This document shows, in pieces, positions 61,150 to 64,000 of a stretch of 64,000 nt of DNA. Position numbers and translations under genes: made by a program. The notes beneath the pieces are model-generated. The model saw only the letters and a program-made list of their open reading frames with translations. It ran no database searches and was not told the DNA's origin. Within the stretch, counting starts at the first letter, position 1. Every line of letters starts with the position of its first letter. The stretch comes from JAYPCI01 sp038124645 (GTDB lineage: Bacteria; Pseudomonadota; Alphaproteobacteria; Pelagibacterales; Pelagibacteraceae), in NCBI GenBank assembly GCA_038124645.1, contig JAYPCI010000002.1:1-64000 (forward strand). The letters run 5' to 3'.

Positions 61150-61910
61150 ATAGGTCTTTTTTTATCTCTTTCAATAAAGTTCAAGATTTCTATAACTAGT
61201 TCATTATCGTTATATTTTTTTCTTATTTCAGATAAATTTGTGCTAATTTTATTGTTATTAAATATTTGTTTATAAGCCTCATTCAATGAAATGATTTTTT
61301 TGTTATCATAATTTTTTCTTCGTAAACCGATCAAATTTAATCCATTTAAGACATTTCTATTTCCAGTAGATAGGCCAAAAGGAATTACATCTTTTAAAAC
61401 TCCTGTCATTCCACCAATCATCGCTGACCTACCAATTCTTGTAAATTGTTGCACAGCAGAATTTCCACCGATCACAACGTAGTCCTCAATTGTTACATGC
61501 CCTCCTAATGGCACATTGTTTGCAATAATTACATTGTTACCAACTTTACAGTCATGCGCTATATGAGATGAGATCATAAATAGGCAATTATCTCCTATAA
61601 TTGTTTTGCCGCCACCACCCTCGGTTCCTGGATTAATAGTAACGTATTCTCGAATTTTGTTATTTTTTCCTATTTCAACACTGTTCATCTCACCTTTAAA
61701 TTTTAAATCTTGGGGATCGGTTCCAATACAAGCAAAAGGGAAAATTTTTGTACCCTCTCCAATTCTTGTGTTTCCTTCAATATGGACATGAGAGATAAGT
61801 TCTACATTTTTTTCTAGAGTGACATTTGGACCAACATAACAAAAAGGACCAATTTTTACATTTTCAGCAATTTTAGAATTTTTATCGATGATACTTGTAT
61901 TATGAGACAT
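61134..61910 (-). CDS. lpxA: UDP-N-acetylglucosamine acyltransferase
   Basis: 258 aa left-handed beta-helix. Hexapeptide repeats (IAENVKIGPFCYVGPNV, IGEGTKIFPFACIGTDPQDLKFKGE), catalytic His in SSHIAHDCKVGNNVIIANNVPLGGHV and VQQFTRIGRSAMIGGMTGVLKDV. First acylation of lipid A. Confidence 0.96.
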   Translation of the reverse strand: MSHNTSIIDKNSKIAENVKIGPFCYVGPNVTLEKNVELISHVHIEGNTRIGEGTKIFPFACIGTDPQDLKFKGEMNSVEIGKNNKIREYVTINPGTEGGGGKTIIGDNCLFMISSHIAHDCKVGNNVIIANNVPLGGHVTIEDYVVIGGNSAVQQFTRIGRSAMIGGMTGVLKDVIPFGLSTGNRNVLNGLNLIGLRRKNYDNKKIISLNEAYKQIFNNNKISTNLSEIRKKYNDNELVIEILNFIERDKKRPICTPE

Positions 61911-61912
61911 GA

Positions 61913-62365
61913 CTATTTTCTATCAACTATAGTCGCTGACCATTCAGCGTTAGCCATTCTATTACCATCTACTTTTGCAACACCTTTATATTTCCAAACT
62001 CTTCCATGCGATCTAACTGCCTCAATTTCTAAATGTAATTCACAGTCAGGTACAACAGGTTTTCTAAATTGAGCTTTTTCAACACTCATTAAAAAAACTA
62101 ATTTATTTTCATATTCTTTTTTATCAATTCCAGATGCAGTTAAAGCAGCAGCAGCTTGACCAAAGGCTTCGACAATTAAAACTCCTGGCATAACAGGTTG
62201 TCCTGGAAAATGACCTTGAACAAAAAAAGAGTCTTTTTTTACATTCATGATTGCTGTAGCTGATTTTAAATGCACAATATTAACCAAGCGCTCAATTAAA
62301 AGCATAGGTTCTCTATGCGGCAAAAGATTTTTAATATCTTCTTTTGATAATGATTTTTTTTCCAT
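61913..62365 (-). CDS. fabZ: 3-hydroxyacyl-ACP dehydratase FabZ
   Basis: 150 aa hot-dog fold. DIKNLLPHREPMLLIERLVN, FFVQGHFPGQPVMPGVLIVEAFGQAAAA holds the catalytic His and Glu. Fatty-acid elongation dehydration. It lies 1 base after lpxD and 2 bases before lpxA. Confidence 0.96.
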   Translation of the reverse strand: MEKKSLSKEDIKNLLPHREPMLLIERLVNIVHLKSATAIMNVKKDSFFVQGHFPGQPVMPGVLIVEAFGQAAAALTASGIDKKEYENKLVFLMSVEKAQFRKPVVPDCELHLEIEAVRSHGRVWKYKGVAKVDGNRMANAEWSATIVDRK

Positions 62366-62366
62366 T

Positions 62367-63335
62367 TTATTTTCTCCAACTTTTTATAAATTCTTTAAAA
62401 TTAATAGCAGGATATCCCATCACTACTGAATTATCCTCAATATCTTTTATAACTCCACTTCCGCCACCTATCTTTACATTGTTCCCAATTGTAAGATGTC
62501 CTGAAATTCCTGCTTGTCCACCTATTGAAACATTGTTGCCAACTTTCGTGCTACCAGCAAATCCGACTTGCCCGGCAATCATACAATTTTTTCCAATTTT
62601 GACATTGTGTGCAACATGAACTTGATTATCTAAATAAGTATTATCACCAATGACTGTGTGATCTAAAGATCCTCTATCAATAGTACAGTTAGCAGCTATC
62701 TCTACATTTGATCCAATTTGTACTGATCCTATATGAGGAAATTTAAAATTTTGATTTTGAATTGGAATAAATCCAAAACCCTTTAACCCTATTTTGCATC
62801 CGCTTTGTATCACTACATTATCTCCTAAAACAGAATTCTTTAAATGAACACCTGAACCAATAATACAATTTTTTCCGATATAAACATTGCTTTCTATTAT
62901 AGTATTATTGCCCACTTGAGATTTTTTACCAATTTTTACACCCTTGCCAACTAAAACATTGTTACCAAAATTTACAGAAGGATAATTTTTATTTATTGGT
63001 TTTTTTAAGGTTTTATCTAAATAGTCTATATCTGCTTCTGGATAAAATAATTTTGCAACCTTTGCTACTTCAAACAAGACTTTATCTGTCAGAATTAGAA
63101 TGCACTGGTCAGGTAAATATTGAGCAAGTTTTTTAGTAGTAATGCATGCTTTAGCTTTAGTTTTTTTTGATATTTCTAGATAATTTCTTGAGTCTAAAAA
63201 TGTAATATCTTGATTGGTTGCTTCAAAAATGTTTTTTATATTATTAATAGAAACATCTTTTGCTACTTTAATTTTAGGAAATATTTTATGTAATTTAAAA
63301 GGACCTTTATTTTTAAAAAATAAAGTTTTGCTCAT
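62367..63335 (-). CDS. lpxD: UDP-3-O-acylglucosamine N-acyltransferase
   Basis: 322 aa. N-terminal uridine-binding domain (NIKNIFEATNQDITFLDSRNYLE), then hexapeptide repeats with the catalytic HVAHNVKIGKNCMIAGQVGFAGSTKVG. IGSNVEIAANCTIDRGSLDHTVIGDNTYLDNQV matches LpxD. Second acylation in lipid A synthesis. Starts 2 bases after ompH. Confidence 0.96.
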   Translation of the reverse strand: MSKTLFFKNKGPFKLHKIFPKIKVAKDVSINNIKNIFEATNQDITFLDSRNYLEISKKTKAKACITTKKLAQYLPDQCILILTDKVLFEVAKVAKLFYPEADIDYLDKTLKKPINKNYPSVNFGNNVLVGKGVKIGKKSQVGNNTIIESNVYIGKNCIIGSGVHLKNSVLGDNVVIQSGCKIGLKGFGFIPIQNQNFKFPHIGSVQIGSNVEIAANCTIDRGSLDHTVIGDNTYLDNQVHVAHNVKIGKNCMIAGQVGFAGSTKVGNNVSIGGQAGISGHLTIGNNVKIGGGSGVIKDIEDNSVVMGYPAINFKEFIKSWRK

Positions 63336-63337
63336 TT

Positions 63338-63856
63338 CTATTTTAAATTTAATGATTTCAAATTCTTGTTTAAAACTTCTATAATTTGATCTGTAATATC
63401 CAGCTCTTTTTTGCTAACTAAAATGGAACTTTTATCTAAAATTAAATTAACATTATTTTTTTCCATATATTCTTCTAAAATTGGATTCAGAGCTGAAAGT
63501 AATTTTGTTCTAGCTTCAGCTCTTGTTTTAGCTACATTATTTAACGAAGTATTTCTATCAGATTGCAATTTGGAAACTTTGTTTCTTAAGTCATCAACTT
63601 TTTTTTGATACTCTTCTTGAGAAATCACTTTTTTTTGACTGATTAATTTTTTTTCCTCTTCCCTTAAGTTGTTTTCTATATCTGAAAATCTTTTAATGTC
63701 TTTATTTAATTTATTTTTTAAAAATTCTTGAGCCTCTTTACCTGCTTTGCTCTCATTAAGCACTTTTGTGAAGTCAATAATATGACTTTCCCCAGAATAC
63801 GCAGATAGTGTTACGAAACACCAGCTAATTAGAATCCAAACAAATATTTTTCTCAT
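63338..63856 (-). CDS. skp: OmpH/Skp-like periplasmic chaperone
   Basis: 172 aa. Signal peptide 1-21 (VTLSAYS-GE). Mature domain: IIDFTKVLNESKAGKEAQEFLKNKLNKD with a long coiled coil (about 50-110, KKLISQKKVISQEEYQKKVDDLRNKVSKLQ) and a terminal strand LILDKSSILVSKKELDITDQIIEVLN, as in Skp 'jellyfish' trimers. Carries outer-membrane proteins towards BamA, whose gene precedes it by 2 bases. Confidence 0.92.
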   Translation of the reverse strand: MRKIFVWILISWCFVTLSAYSGESHIIDFTKVLNESKAGKEAQEFLKNKLNKDIKRFSDIENNLREEEKKLISQKKVISQEEYQKKVDDLRNKVSKLQSDRNTSLNNVAKTRAEARTKLLSALNPILEEYMEKNNVNLILDKSSILVSKKELDITDQIIEVLNKNLKSLNLK

Positions 63857-63858
63857 AT

Positions 63859-64000
63859 TTAGAAAGTAGCTCCCAACCTGAAGTTAAAAGACTCTGTTTT
63901 ATCAGTATCAGCTTTGCTTAAATCTTGCGCAAATATAAAACTCATAGGACCAATAGGTGATCTAAAATCGATAGCTATACCAGTCGAAGATCTTAATTCA
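63859..64000 (-). CDS. bamA: Outer-membrane assembly factor BamA, C-terminal fragment
   Basis: The last 46 codons are inside the window; the gene continues past 64000. They read ELRSSTGIAIDFRSPIGPMSF, then IFAQDLSKADTDKTESFNFRLGATF and stop. 'SSG...SPIGP..F.FA-x-L...D-KTE-x-F-F-x-G-x-F' is the closing strand of BamA, ending in the required Phe. Two bases before ompH. Confidence 0.9.
   Translation of the reverse strand, partial: ELRSSTGIAIDFRSPIGPMSFIFAQDLSKADTDKTESFNFRLGATF

Overview
The window is AT-rich, densely packed bacterial chromosome. No stretch longer than about 150 bases lacks a gene, and many start/stop codons overlap (TAATG junctions). Gene content and order are alphaproteobacterial: a fused ispDF, ntrYX, the bamA-ompH-lpxD-fabZ-lpxA-lpxI-lpxB run, trpEGDC-lexA-gltX, tpiA-secG-pyrG-kdsA-eno-ftsB, and SOS boxes of the GAAC-N7-GAAC type. 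The low GC, short spacers, TPP-riboswitch-linked ThiV transporter and absence of usual neighbours (ntrBC, pyruvate dehydrogenase, moaC/moeA) point to a streamlined marine oligotroph of the Pelagibacterales/HIMB59-AEGEAN-169 kind. That placement is inference. Two 100-N runs show this is a scaffolded draft or metagenome-derived assembly.

Layout. 1-4424: start of a rel/spoT gene, folK, smpB, dapA and a lytic transglycosylase. 4466-9689: an accessory island ending at tRNA-Ser(GCU). It holds four tiny mostly exported proteins, a putative helix-turn-helix protein, two PD-(D/E)XK nucleases, a phage-like acidic protein and a D12-class DNA adenine methylase. 9852-14390: RarD, riboswitch-controlled ThiV, and umuD-umuC-ybaK behind a LexA box. 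14487-19169: a polar amino-acid ABC pair, a 17-kDa-antigen-like protein and a long Ala/Lys/Glu coiled-coil exoprotein divergent from an ECF sigma/anti-sigma pair, with a perfect inverted repeat between them. 19166-25958: an FAH-type hydratase, a formylglycine-generating-like protein, YczE, AzlCD, ProXW, and a Zur-like regulator with a palindrome over its own start codon. 26014-28597: pyruvate kinase and GAPDH. 28598-43137: one minus-strand run, ntrY-ntrX-trkA-trkH-gpsA-glpK-glpV-glpS-glpT-glpP-glpQ-glpU, joining a redox-type two-component system, potassium uptake and glycerol import/phosphorylation. 43183-51785: ispDF, pgpA, cinA, coq10, lipA, ftsB, eno, kdsA, pyrG, secG, tpiA. 51833-59230: a PpiD-like foldase, trpEGDC, lexA, gltX. 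59213-64000: lipid A genes and the 3' end of bamA.

How the genes work together. Glycerol enters by the GlpVSTPQU importer, is phosphorylated by GlpK, and GpsA links glycerol 3-phosphate to dihydroxyacetone phosphate; TpiA, GAPDH, enolase and pyruvate kinase complete lower glycolysis in the same window. LexA and umuDC form a visible SOS regulon. The most novel parts are the tRNA-Ser island with its secreted small-protein cassette, the ECF-linked coiled-coil exoprotein, and the glycerol importer whose two ATPases have complementary defects.
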